Source: Gimesia chilikensis (GTDB lineage Bacteria > Planctomycetota > Planctomycetia > Planctomycetales > Planctomycetaceae). Taken from it: a DNA stretch of 64,000 nt. Under the pieces are notes generated by a model. The model had not been told where the DNA came from and made no database searches. It saw only the letters and a list, made by a program, of their open reading frames with translations. A program made the position numbers and the translations under genes. Position 1 is the stretch's first letter, and each line of letters begins with the position of its first letter. Shown here in pieces: positions 7,581-15,825 of the stretch. The DNA is taken from positions 992,001-1,056,000 of the forward strand of contig NZ_VTSR01000032.1 of assembly GCF_008329715.1 (NCBI RefSeq), written 5' to 3'.

Positions 7581-8393
7581 TTACACCATTAATTCAAAGT
7601 AAAGAGGTAGATGATCGGAGAACTTTGCTGAGCGAGGTCTTCCCTCTGCAGTGAGGAGATTATAGTCACCAATCTCTTCAAGTATTCGCAATGACTTGAC
7701 GTCGAAATGATCGATCATTGCAGGACTGATAATAACTTGATCGAGCATGTGCCAATGCTGTTCATTTTGTGTGTGAGCATCGTAATACAAAGTAGCGGGA
7801 GGACCGGGTGAGTGGTCACCCAGAAGGTTCCACATCGGATTGTAGAAATATTCATACCTTTGATTTTGCACAACACGCGAGCCTTTTTTTGCTTGCCGGG
7901 CATCCATAACTGCGTTGAATGCATTGGCACCAACCATGCCGGGCTCGAATGGATTCATGTTGAAGTCACCAACAACTACGCAGCGAGGTAGATCATATTT
8001 ATCTTGTGCTTTACGTAATGCTGCAACGTATTGGGTTATCTCAAGCGCAAGAGAAGTTGTGTCCCAACCAACTATTTTAGATGGCGCGTGAAGTACCATG
8101 AGTAAGAATCGGTCACGAGCCGGAAGATTGATGTCGAGGATCAAATATCGGTCAGCCTCGCTTCGGATTCCGATAAAGTGCTTATTAAACCGTGTAAAGA
8201 TATGAAATCGGTTCCCAACTCTTCCCGTTGTAAAGTGGTAAGCATCAGTACCACTCAACGCATTAATTGTACGGTGAGATGGAGCACCGGTCTCACAAAA
8301 AACCAAAATATCTGGACGCAACGTAGCTGCGGCTGCACCAACGACATCGGACAAGTCTTTGCGGTGTTGGTTCCAGAATAGACAACGTAGCAT
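7581..8393 (-). CDS. Endonuclease/exonuclease/phosphatase-family enzyme
   Basis: This 270-residue protein shows the EEP superfamily signature set. 'LFWNQH' supplies the N-terminal Asn, 'LVFCETGA' the metal-binding Glu, 'VVVGDFNMNP' the Asp-Asn pair near residue 140, 'MLDQVIIS' the later Asp, and 'SDHLPLYFEL' the terminal Asp-His. Family members cut DNA, RNA or phospho-ester metabolites using Mg2+. No signal peptide is present, so it acts in the cytoplasm. It is the first gene of a two-gene unit with the 143-residue protein downstream. Position in an AT-rich tRNA-borne element suggests a host-defence or toxin-like role; DNA repair is the alternative. Confidence 0.8.
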   Translation of the reverse strand: MLRCLFWNQHRKDLSDVVGAAAATLRPDILVFCETGAPSHRTINALSGTDAYHFTTGRVGNRFHIFTRFNKHFIGIRSEADRYLILDINLPARDRFLLMVLHAPSKIVGWDTTSLALEITQYVAALRKAQDKYDLPRCVVVGDFNMNPFEPGMVGANAFNAVMDARQAKKGSRVVQNQRYEYFYNPMWNLLGDHSPGPPATLYYDAHTQNEQHWHMLDQVIISPAMIDHFDVKSLRILEEIGDYNLLTAEGRPRSAKFSDHLPLYFELMV

Positions 8394-9030
8394 TCAGAAA
8401 TGCCTTTCTTACTATCCAATGTGTTTTTCATCTGTATGGTATTTATTCGTATTTTAAGTTGAAAACGAACAAAACCATGTGAGACGATCTGTTGTTACTC
8501 AGGATTATTCCCTGTGGTTGCATGCCGCGTACCGCCTGTGGACATAAAGACAGTGGCCTGTGTATGATACTTTTCTTGTATGGTATTTCAAGGTGCTAGC
8601 CTCATTAAACTAAGCGTTTCCAGAAAGTTAACAATAATTATAAGATCACTGATAACTCAACAAGTTCTGTAATTTTCATATGACTTATGTTGCTTGGAAC
8701 TCTAATTATCAGCATTTTAAACCTCTGTTTTGAACTTCGTCACAATGAACAATGGGCACGATCTAGCTTGCTTAGGCACAGTTCCATTCTGTAGTCGAAG
8801 TAAGTCAATGCCGATGCCCTCTTACATCGTGTTTGATTGATGTTTACAAAGATTGAGGCCTTGAATAAAAATCGACTGAGGAATGAGAGACAACTATATG
8901 AACCAGTAACGTGGAATGAAGAACCGCAGATGCAAACCAGGCAATCCAGTGTCACCGAAAAAGTCACCAACTTTCGCATCCGCATGCCGATCAAATGGCG
9001 TTCACATGGTCTTCAAAAATCGTGAAAATA
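8394..9030. other. AT-rich element end without supported gene
   Basis: Two overlapping short frames (8740-8994 minus, 8837-9025 plus) have no recognisable features, and I do not call them. The stretch leads up to the attachment-site half of the tRNA and probably carries recombination sites and the promoter of the EEP unit. Confidence 0.5.
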
Positions 9031-9062
9031 GCCTCAGACACTGTATTGGTAGCGTCTGAGGC
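9031..9062. repeat. 9-bp inverted repeat next to attachment site
   Basis: The arm GCCTCAGAC (9031-9039) is perfectly complementary to GTCTGAGGC (9054-9062), with a 14-base spacer. It is followed at once by a second palindrome, about 30 bases before the tRNA half. Its place at the element end suggests a recombinase or accessory-protein site. Confidence 0.6.
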
Positions 9063-9082
9063 TATAATAGTAGACTATTATA
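9063..9082. repeat. 8-bp AT-rich palindrome next to attachment site
   Basis: TATAATAG (9063-9070) and CTATTATA (9075-9082) form a perfect inverted repeat around TAGA. It abuts the previous inverted repeat and lies 12 bases before the tRNA-identical sequence. It is probably part of the element's attachment region. Confidence 0.6.
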
Positions 9083-9094
9083 ACGCGTCTCGTT

Positions 9095-9139
9095 CACTTC
9101 TAATCCGTAGGTCGGTGGTTCGAATCCACCCGGGCGTGC
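9095..9139 (+). other. Attachment site: 3' half of tRNA-Arg(TCT)
   Basis: The sequence reads as the 3' half of a tRNA: loop CTTCTAA with anticodon TCT, the 3' anticodon strand, variable loop, a perfect T-arm (GGTGG-TTCGAAT-CCACC) and the 3' acceptor strand. No D-arm or 5' acceptor strand precedes it, and the bases before CTTCTAA do not pair in the anticodon stem. It is therefore a remnant, not a working tRNA. This is what integration into a tRNA leaves at the far end of an element. An intact tRNA-Arg(TCT) is predicted left of the window. Confidence 0.85.
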
Positions 9140-9148
9140 TTTTTGATG

Positions 9149-9181
9149 GCGATTCACTGTAAAGGTGAATCGCTTTTTTTA
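9149..9181 (+). terminator. Rho-independent terminator after the tRNA half
   Basis: A perfect 9-bp stem GCGATTCAC/GTGAATCGC (9149-9157 with 9165-9173) with a 7-base loop is followed by eight T residues. It is the terminator of the original tRNA-Arg transcription unit, now left at the chromosomal side of the element border. Confidence 0.85.
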
Positions 9182-9263
9182 TTGGCTGTTGCTTCCGAGC
9201 CGGTTTTCAATAGAGTGAATATCAAGTGGCTACCAGAACCCAATTACAGAGAGCTGTTAAGAC

Positions 9264-9530
9264 ATGATTCATTTCGTGAGCTGTGAAGTTCTAAGCATTG
9301 ATGGTGATGATGCTTTGCTCGAAATTAAATACCGTGTTGATGCCGGGCAGGAAATCCATTCATATCAGGTAAAGCAGGATTTTTCCGTCGAAGATGGTTT
9401 TGTTTACATTGGGACGACTGAAGTTATCCAAGGTCAACGTCCAGGATGGGCGGAATATGCATCAGATCACGATCTGATACACGATACCCTGCAAGATGAC
9501 TATGATGAAAGAAGCGGACTGTATTCGTAA
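9264..9530 (+). CDS. Hypothetical acidic 88-residue protein
   Basis: This small soluble protein is rich in Asp and Glu with alternating beta-type segments ('CEVLSIDGDDALLEIKYRVD'; 'DGFVYIGTTEVIQG') and an acidic end ('DLIHDTLQDDYDERSGLYS'). No family is recognised. It is the first frame after the tRNA terminator, and an AGAGAG stretch lies upstream of the ATG. It is probably a single gene of the chromosomal side. The function is unknown. Confidence 0.5.
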   Translation: MIHFVSCEVLSIDGDDALLEIKYRVDAGQEIHSYQVKQDFSVEDGFVYIGTTEVIQGQRPGWAEYASDHDLIHDTLQDDYDERSGLYS

Positions 9531-9833
9531 CCGAAACAAATGAGACATGTGCCTTTGGAGGGGCGTACTGCTGGCATAAAAAGGATGGAAAGAGAACAGG
9601 TGCTTCTCCGCCTCCTTTTCCAGCAGCTGGTGTCTGGTGAGAATCCAGCGAAGTTCTGCATATTCACTTCCTGCTCCCCGTTCGAAAGTTCACGTCTTTT
9701 CCGGGCCCGTTTCTTACCATGAAAAGCCACCAAAGGCTGGCGTCTGCCTTGGGTTACCACTACACTGGTGGTACTACCAAATTTTCACACCCCCCTCTTC
9801 TGACGCTCTTTTAATACGGATGATGCTAGAACC
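9531..9833. other. Intergenic, nothing recognised
   Basis: No gene, hairpin with T-run or clear promoter is seen in these 303 bp. The promoter of the large fusion gene should be here. There is no strong ribosome-binding site before its ATG. Confidence 0.4.
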
Positions 9834-12800
9834 ATGAAACGATTCTCCCACCGCTGTGCCGTATCTTCTTTGAAATCTGCAGGCTGGGCTGTTGCCCTGT
9901 GTCTGTCGCTGTTTGTGACCAGCTTTGCCAGTGCGGGGCCGCTGGTTTATGAAGGGACCGAGGGGCCTGGTAAAGGGAAGCATATTGTATTCCTGGCCGG
10001 CGATCATGAGTATCGCTCAGAAGAATCGCTGCCCGAACTGGCACGGATCCTGGCGAAGCGGCATGGGTTCAAGTGCACGGTGCTGTTTAACATCGATCCC
10101 GAGACCGGCGAGATTGTCGCCGGCAATTCGAATATTCCCGGAATGGAAGCCCTCAAGACGGCAGATCTGGCAGTCGTGTTTCTGCGGTTTCAGAATCTGC
10201 CCAAGGAACAGATGCAGCATCTCGATGACTATCTGAAACGGGGGGGCCCTGTGGTTGGGATGCGGACCGCCACGCATGCCTTCAACATGCCTGAGTCGGC
10301 ACCGTTCTCGAAATATTCCTACCAGAGCAAAGACAAAGACTACGAAAAAGGGTTTGGTCATCAGGTGTTGGGACAGACCTGGGTCGGTCATTATGGAACC
10401 AATCACAAGCAGAGCACACGTATCAGCATCATCGACGATAAGAAACAGCATCCGATTCTGCGGGGCGTGAAAGATATCTGGGTGCAGGCCGGCGGTTATG
10501 TCGGTAAGCCGATCGATGGTGAAGTGCTGACGATGGCGCAGCCGCTGAACGGGATGCAGCCCGACTCCCCTGCCGACGAAACCAAACCCCCGATGCCTTC
10601 CGAATGGACGCGTACCTACACTTCGGCTTCCGGTAAAAAAGGACGCGTCTTTACGACCCTGTATGGAACGCCTGAGGATCTGCTGAACGACGGCTATCGT
10701 CGGATGCTGGTGAATGCCTGCTACTGGGCACTGGGGATGGAAGACGCGATCAAGGCTGATGCGAATGTGGATTTCGTCGGTCCGTTCAAACCGAACACCT
10801 TCGGTTTCGGGACCTACGCACACGGGATCAAGCCGGAAGCCTATGCCGGGTTCAAGAGCCCCATTCCCGCAAACCATAACACCAAGCGGACAGACACTCC
10901 CCAAAAGGGAGGGAAAAAAGCAACGCCGAAAAAAAAGGACAACAAACCGGCCAGTAAGTCGAAAGAGCCGACTGCGTCCCTGACGACTGGTAAGCCAGCC
11001 CGTTTTGTGCGAATTGAACTTCCCGGTGACAAACGGATTCTGACCCTGGCGGAAGTGGAAGTCATCAGTGGCGGTAAAAATGTTGCTAAGGGAGCGAAAG
11101 CCACTCAGTCGAGCACGATGGGATCAGCGGTCGCCGCCAAGGCTTTGGACGGGAACAAGAGCGCGGACTGGGGTAAAGGCGGACAGACACATACTTCCAA
11201 CTCGGGTTCGAAAAATCCCTGGTGGGAAGTCGACCTGGGCCGTGCGGTTGATGTGGAGAAGGTGGCGATCTGGAACCGGGAAGGTTTCGAAGGACGCCTG
11301 GAAGACTTCACCCTGACGCTGCTGGATGCGAATCGGAAAGAAGTGTTTCGGCTGACGAAGATCCCTGCCCCGTTCTCCATGGAAATTGACGTCAAGAACA
11401 AGGGCAAGCTGGAATACCTGACCCACAGTGGAAAAGCGGGTGTGCCTTACAAGTCGACTTCGAAGTCGGTCGGTGCGGAATCGGGGAGTCAGGTTGAAGA
11501 TCCGACGCTGGTGGCAGTGCCGGCCGATTATCGTGATCCGATTCCCTTTGCGTTTAAAAATGGCGATGTCGTCGCGATCCTCGGAAACGGCCTGCCCGAT
11601 CGGATGCAGCATGATGGGTGGCTGGAAACCCTGCTGCAGAGTGAACTGCAGGGAAAGAAAGTCCGTTTTCGCAACATGAGCGTGAGTGGCGACCAGGTGG
11701 ATTCGTTTCCGCGGAGTAAAGGTGCAGCGACGACCACCGAGATGTTACGGCACGTGAAAGCCGACGTCGTGCTGGCGTTCTTTGGTTATAACGAATCTTT
11801 TCAGGGGGTGAAGAAAGCGGGCGACTATCAGAAACGACTGGTCGATTTCGTCAGAAAGACACGCGGTTCCAAGGCGAATGGCAAATCATTCCCACGGATC
11901 GTACTGTTCAGCCCCATCGCCCATGAAGATACCGGCAACAAAAACGTGCCGGATGGAAAAGCACACAACGTTCAGCTGGAAGCTTACACGCGGGCCACGG
12001 AAGCAGCGGCCCGGGAAGCAGGAGTCGCGTATGTCGATCTGTTTCACCCTTCCCAGCAGATGTTCCAGGAGTCGAGCGAACCTCTGACGATTAACGGAAT
12101 CCATCTGACCGAGGAAGGCAACAAGCGGCTGGCGGAAATTATCGCCTCTGCCCTGTTTGGACATCAGGTGACCGCGTCTCAGACGATGGAACCGCTGCGG
12201 TCAGCCGTGCTGGATAAGAATTACAAATGGAACAACCGCTTTCGTGCCCGTGACGGGAACGATGTCTGGGGCGGTCGTTCGATTCTCAAGTTTACTGACG
12301 ACCAGACCAACGCCGAAGTGCTGCAGCACGAACTGTCGATGCTGGACGTGATGACGAACAATCGCGATCCCCTGATCTGGGCGAAAGCCAAAGGGGAAGA
12401 CTACCAGGTTGACGACAGCAACGTGCCTGCTCCGGTGAAAGTGATTTCGAATGTCGGTGGCGGCAGTAAGAGCTCAAGTGCGGTCAAAGAGGGGAACCTG
12501 AACTACATCAGTGGCCAGGAAGCGATTGAGCATATGGCGCTGGCTGACGGGTTTGAAGTCAGTCTGTTCGCGGATGAAAAACAGTTCCCTGAACTGGTCA
12601 ACCCCGTGCAGATGCAGTTCGATACCAAGGGACGTTTGTGGGCGGCTGTCTGGCCGACCTATCCCAAGTGGGAGCCGCTGAAAGAGATGAACGATGCTCT
12701 GTTGATCCTGCACGATGATGACAATGACGGCAAGGCGGATCGCGTGACCGAGTTCGCCCGCATTCAGAACCCGCTGGGTTTCGAATTCTGGAACGGGGGC

Positions 12801-14969
12801 GTGCTGGTCGCGTCTGCACCGGAAATCGTGTTTCTGAAGGATACCGATGGAGACGACGTGGCCGATGTGCGGACCGTGATGCTGCAGGGCCTCGATTCCT
12901 CGGACACCCATCATGCGGCCAATAATCTGATTTACGGTCCCGATGGCGCCATCTACTGGCAGAGTGGCGTGTTCATGGTACATAACCACGAACATCCCTG
13001 GGGGCCTTCGCTGCAGGCCAGTGAGTCAGCCATGTATCGCTTCGATCCACGGCGGTTCACGATTTCGATGCACGCGATCAATTCACCCAACCCGCACGGG
13101 ATTTCGTTCGATTACTGGGGCTATCATTATGCGACCGATGGGACCGGCGGACGGGCTTACCAGGTCCGCCCGGAAAAAGGCGGGTTCAAAATGCACGAGC
13201 TGCTCAAGAAAGAAGTTCGTCCTGTGACCGCCAGCGAAGTCGTCAGCAGTGCGCACTTCCCTGAGTCCATGCAGGGTGACTTCCTGATCTGTAACGTGAT
13301 CGGGTTCTTGGGCATCAAACATTACGATCTGGCCCGCAACGCCACCGATGGTACCGTGTGGGGTGAACCGGCGGGCGATGATCTGACCGTGATGCGTTTA
13401 AACGCGGACGGATCGAAAACGGAAGATAAATCCAAGGGGCTGATGATGAGCGGGGATAAGAATTTCCGTCCCGCTGATGCCATTTTTGCTCCCGATGGTT
13501 CGCTGTACTTCTGCGACTGGCACAACGTGATCATTGGACACATGCAGCACAACGTTCGCGACCCCAACCGCGATCATCAGCATGGTCGTATTTACCGGAT
13601 GACAGCCAAGGGGCGTCCGCTGCAGAAACCGGTGGCCATCGATGGCGAGCCGATTCCCGCCCTGCTGGAAAATCTGAAATCGCCGATCGACGGCATTCGT
13701 CATCGGACCCGCGTCGAATTGAGCGAACGCGATACCGATGCCGTGATTGCCGCGACGGAAGAATGGATCAAGCAGTTTGATCCCAATAAGAAGGAAGACG
13801 CACATCACCTGCTGGAAGCACTCTGGTTGCATCAGCAGCACAATGTCCGGAACCTGGAACTGCTGGGGCTGCTGCTCAAGTCGCCCGAGCCACATGCCCG
13901 CATCGCCGCGAATACGGTGAAGCACCTCTGGTTCAACGTAGAAGGCACGATGCGTGGTGGTGTGATTGCTGAAACGGAAGAAGCCGAGACCAAGAAGTCG
14001 GGTATTCTGAGCGATACACCCGAGCTGACAACGATTCGCATCGGGACGGTCCGCGAGCGGATGCGTTACGATGTGACGAAGCTGACCGTCAAACCGGGCA
14101 AGAAGGTAAAACTGACGTTTGCGAACCCCGATTTCATGCCGCATAACATCATGCTGGTGAATCCCGGTAAAGCGGACGAAGTCGGACTGGCAGCCATTGC
14201 CCTGGGGGCCAGCGGGTTTTCTGTGGGCTTTATTCCTGACAGCAAAGAGATTCTCTGGCACAGCCAGCTGGTGGATCATGGTCAGGAAGAGGTGATTGAA
14301 TTTGTCGCTCCGACCCAGGAAGGGGCTTATCCCTATATCTGCTCGTTCCCCGGTCACCACCTGCTGATGCGAGGTACCATGTATGTGACCAACGATCTCA
14401 AAGCGTATCTGGCGAAGAACCCGGAGAAAGAGAAGAAGATTACCAAGTGGAAACTGGCCGATCTGACCCAGGACCTGAAGCGGGTTGGACAGCATCGCAA
14501 TTTCTCGCGGGGACAGGAGATTTTCACCAAGCTGGCCTGTGCCCAGTGCCATAAGGTCAATGAGCACAGCCATACGCTGGGCAAGAACCTGGCGATTGGC
14601 CCGAACCTGGATGAGGTCGTGAAGAAGCACAAGCACGACCCGAAAGCGGTTCTGGCTGAAATCCTGGAGCCTTCGCGGAAGATCGAAGATAAGTACCGCA
14701 CGGTGCTGTTCGTGCTGGATGACGGTCAGACCATCAACGGGAACATTGTTACCGAAGATGACAAATCGGTCACGATTCTGACCGGACCTCCCCAGGTGAA
14801 ACAGAAGAAGGTGTCGAAGGATTCAATTGAATTCCAGCGGACTTCTCCCATTTCGATTATGCCCGCCGACCTGCTGAATACTCTGGACAAAGAGGAGATT
14901 CTGGATCTGCTCGCGTTCGTGCTGTCCGGCGGGAATGCGAAGTCGGATGCGTTTCATCATCACCACTAA
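9834..14969 (+). CDS. Giant secreted ThuA / discoidin / SGNH / PVC dehydrogenase / cupredoxin / haem-binding fusion
   Basis: This 1711-residue exported protein has a signal peptide ending near 'SFASAG'. Domains in order are: ThuA-like (about 48-310, 'HIVFLAGDHEYRS'); a lysine-rich linker; discoidin/F5-8C-like (about 384-480, 'WWEVDLGRAVDVEKVAIWNR'); SGNH hydrolase (about 575-780, 'ILGNGLPDR', 'GYNES', 'NGIHLTEEG'); PVC-type membrane-bound dehydrogenase propeller (about 890-1260); and helical repeats. A blue-copper domain follows (about 1412-1522, 'DFMPHNIML' and 'YICSFPGHHLLMRG', supplying His, Cys, His and Met ligands). The C-terminal haem-binding domain has 'CAQCH' near 1567. It ends in AFHHHH. 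Such planctomycete proteins are thought to oxidise sugars and pass electrons to a periplasmic chain. Here hydrolase, dehydrogenase, copper and haem centres are all on one chain. The substrate is unknown, but glycans are likely. Confidence 0.88.
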   Translation: MKRFSHRCAVSSLKSAGWAVALCLSLFVTSFASAGPLVYEGTEGPGKGKHIVFLAGDHEYRSEESLPELARILAKRHGFKCTVLFNIDPETGEIVAGNSNIPGMEALKTADLAVVFLRFQNLPKEQMQHLDDYLKRGGPVVGMRTATHAFNMPESAPFSKYSYQSKDKDYEKGFGHQVLGQTWVGHYGTNHKQSTRISIIDDKKQHPILRGVKDIWVQAGGYVGKPIDGEVLTMAQPLNGMQPDSPADETKPPMPSEWTRTYTSASGKKGRVFTTLYGTPEDLLNDGYRRMLVNACYWALGMEDAIKADANVDFVGPFKPNTFGFGTYAHGIKPEAYAGFKSPIPANHNTKRTDTPQKGGKKATPKKKDNKPASKSKEPTASLTTGKPARFVRIELPGDKRILTLAEVEVISGGKNVAKGAKATQSSTMGSAVAAKALDGNKSADWGKGGQTHTSNSGSKNPWWEVDLGRAVDVEKVAIWNREGFEGRLEDFTLTLLDANRKEVFRLTKIPAPFSMEIDVKNKGKLEYLTHSGKAGVPYKSTSKSVGAESGSQVEDPTLVAVPADYRDPIPFAFKNGDVVAILGNGLPDRMQHDGWLETLLQSELQGKKVRFRNMSVSGDQVDSFPRSKGAATTTEMLRHVKADVVLAFFGYNESFQGVKKAGDYQKRLVDFVRKTRGSKANGKSFPRIVLFSPIAHEDTGNKNVPDGKAHNVQLEAYTRATEAAAREAGVAYVDLFHPSQQMFQESSEPLTINGIHLTEEGNKRLAEIIASALFGHQVTASQTMEPLRSAVLDKNYKWNNRFRARDGNDVWGGRSILKFTDDQTNAEVLQHELSMLDVMTNNRDPLIWAKAKGEDYQVDDSNVPAPVKVISNVGGGSKSSSAVKEGNLNYISGQEAIEHMALADGFEVSLFADEKQFPELVNPVQMQFDTKGRLWAAVWPTYPKWEPLKEMNDALLILHDDDNDGKADRVTEFARIQNPLGFEFWNGGVLVASAPEIVFLKDTDGDDVADVRTVMLQGLDSSDTHHAANNLIYGPDGAIYWQSGVFMVHNHEHPWGPSLQASESAMYRFDPRRFTISMHAINSPNPHGISFDYWGYHYATDGTGGRAYQVRPEKGGFKMHELLKKEVRPVTASEVVSSAHFPESMQGDFLICNVIGFLGIKHYDLARNATDGTVWGEPAGDDLTVMRLNADGSKTEDKSKGLMMSGDKNFRPADAIFAPDGSLYFCDWHNVIIGHMQHNVRDPNRDHQHGRIYRMTAKGRPLQKPVAIDGEPIPALLENLKSPIDGIRHRTRVELSERDTDAVIAATEEWIKQFDPNKKEDAHHLLEALWLHQQHNVRNLELLGLLLKSPEPHARIAANTVKHLWFNVEGTMRGGVIAETEEAETKKSGILSDTPELTTIRIGTVRERMRYDVTKLTVKPGKKVKLTFANPDFMPHNIMLVNPGKADEVGLAAIALGASGFSVGFIPDSKEILWHSQLVDHGQEEVIEFVAPTQEGAYPYICSFPGHHLLMRGTMYVTNDLKAYLAKNPEKEKKITKWKLADLTQDLKRVGQHRNFSRGQEIFTKLACAQCHKVNEHSHTLGKNLAIGPNLDEVVKKHKHDPKAVLAEILEPSRKIEDKYRTVLFVLDDGQTINGNIVTEDDKSVTILTGPPQVKQKKVSKDSIEFQRTSPISIMPADLLNTLDKEEILDLLAFVLSGGNAKSDAFHHHH

Positions 14970-15825
14970 GGGGTGACGACCGACTTCAGGTGATCAATTT
15001 GGTTTGACAACAGAACATGGCAGCCGGGGGCATTTTTCCCGGCTGCTGTTTCTGGTTTACGGGCGGTTTCTGTCTGGCTGATCATCAGTGGCTTTTGAAC
15101 TGATTTGATTCTGCGCTGCTTTCGTTCTTCAATTGCGCAGTTGATGCCCAAGTCGCTTCCACCGGGGCCCGGATTCCATTCTGCGCACCCTGCTCTCTTG
15201 AATGCTCAATCGTTCTGCATGTTCAGCTTGGGGGCTGGGAGCCGATGCCTAGAATGGTGCGCTGTTTTGCCGGGGGCCTCTAACGGGGGCTCGGTAGCGT
15301 TTCTTTATTTGCACGGTTGATATCGAAGTTGTTTCAACCGGGGTTAACGCCCTGCGGCTAAGGAGAAAATAGCCCATGATGACCGTTTTAGCGCTACCGT
15401 TCTCACAGAAAAATACGGACTGCCCGCGGCTGGCGCCTTGCCGGTCATTTATTTGTGTTGGGTTTTATTCTGGGGATCGGCGTGGGCAGGTCAAGTGGAA
15501 TCTGGGGGATGAGGTCCTGTTGAAATCTTTTGAGTTCAGGCTGAATGTGGGGCGAAATGCTCTGAGTGTGCTCCGAAAGCATTTGAAAATGTACGAGACA
15601 GTGGGAACCGGTGATGAATGTTTGGGTGAAACGTTGATGAAAATCGACGTCGATTCAGGTGCTGTTGTGTCACTGGTGCCCTGTGTTCCGGTGCTCGCAT
15701 CATCCGCCTCGCGCGCGAAGCACAATTGCACAAGAATACGGTTCGGGGAGTGGGAATCAAGGGGAGTTTATACAGTGAAGAGAACTGAACGGCACACCTG
15801 GTTATCCGGAAGCGGTGTAATGTGT
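14970..15825. other. Intergenic, ~850 bp without supported gene
   Basis: Apart from the terminator at 15020-15046 I see no feature. A long plus-strand frame begins at 15376 but is the antisense shadow of the porin gene that follows. The spacing between convergent genes is large for this region. Confidence 0.5.
15020..15058 (+). terminator. Hairpin terminator after the fusion gene
   Basis: GCAGCCGGG (15020-15028) pairs perfectly with CCCGGCTGC (15038-15046) across a 9-base loop. It lies about 50 bp after the stop of the large fusion gene. The T-run after it is interrupted (TGTTTCTGGTTT). Confidence 0.65.

Noticed and set aside
8740..9025. Short overlapping frames before the attachment site
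   Set aside because: Neither has a plausible ribosome-binding site, domain or compositional support.
9095..9139. A functional tRNA-Arg gene
   Set aside because: No D-arm or 5' acceptor strand and no pairing partner for the anticodon stem; only the 3' half is present.
13398..14636. Minus-strand frame of 412 codons
   Set aside because: Lies wholly inside the giant fusion gene in the opposite direction and has no recognisable domain.
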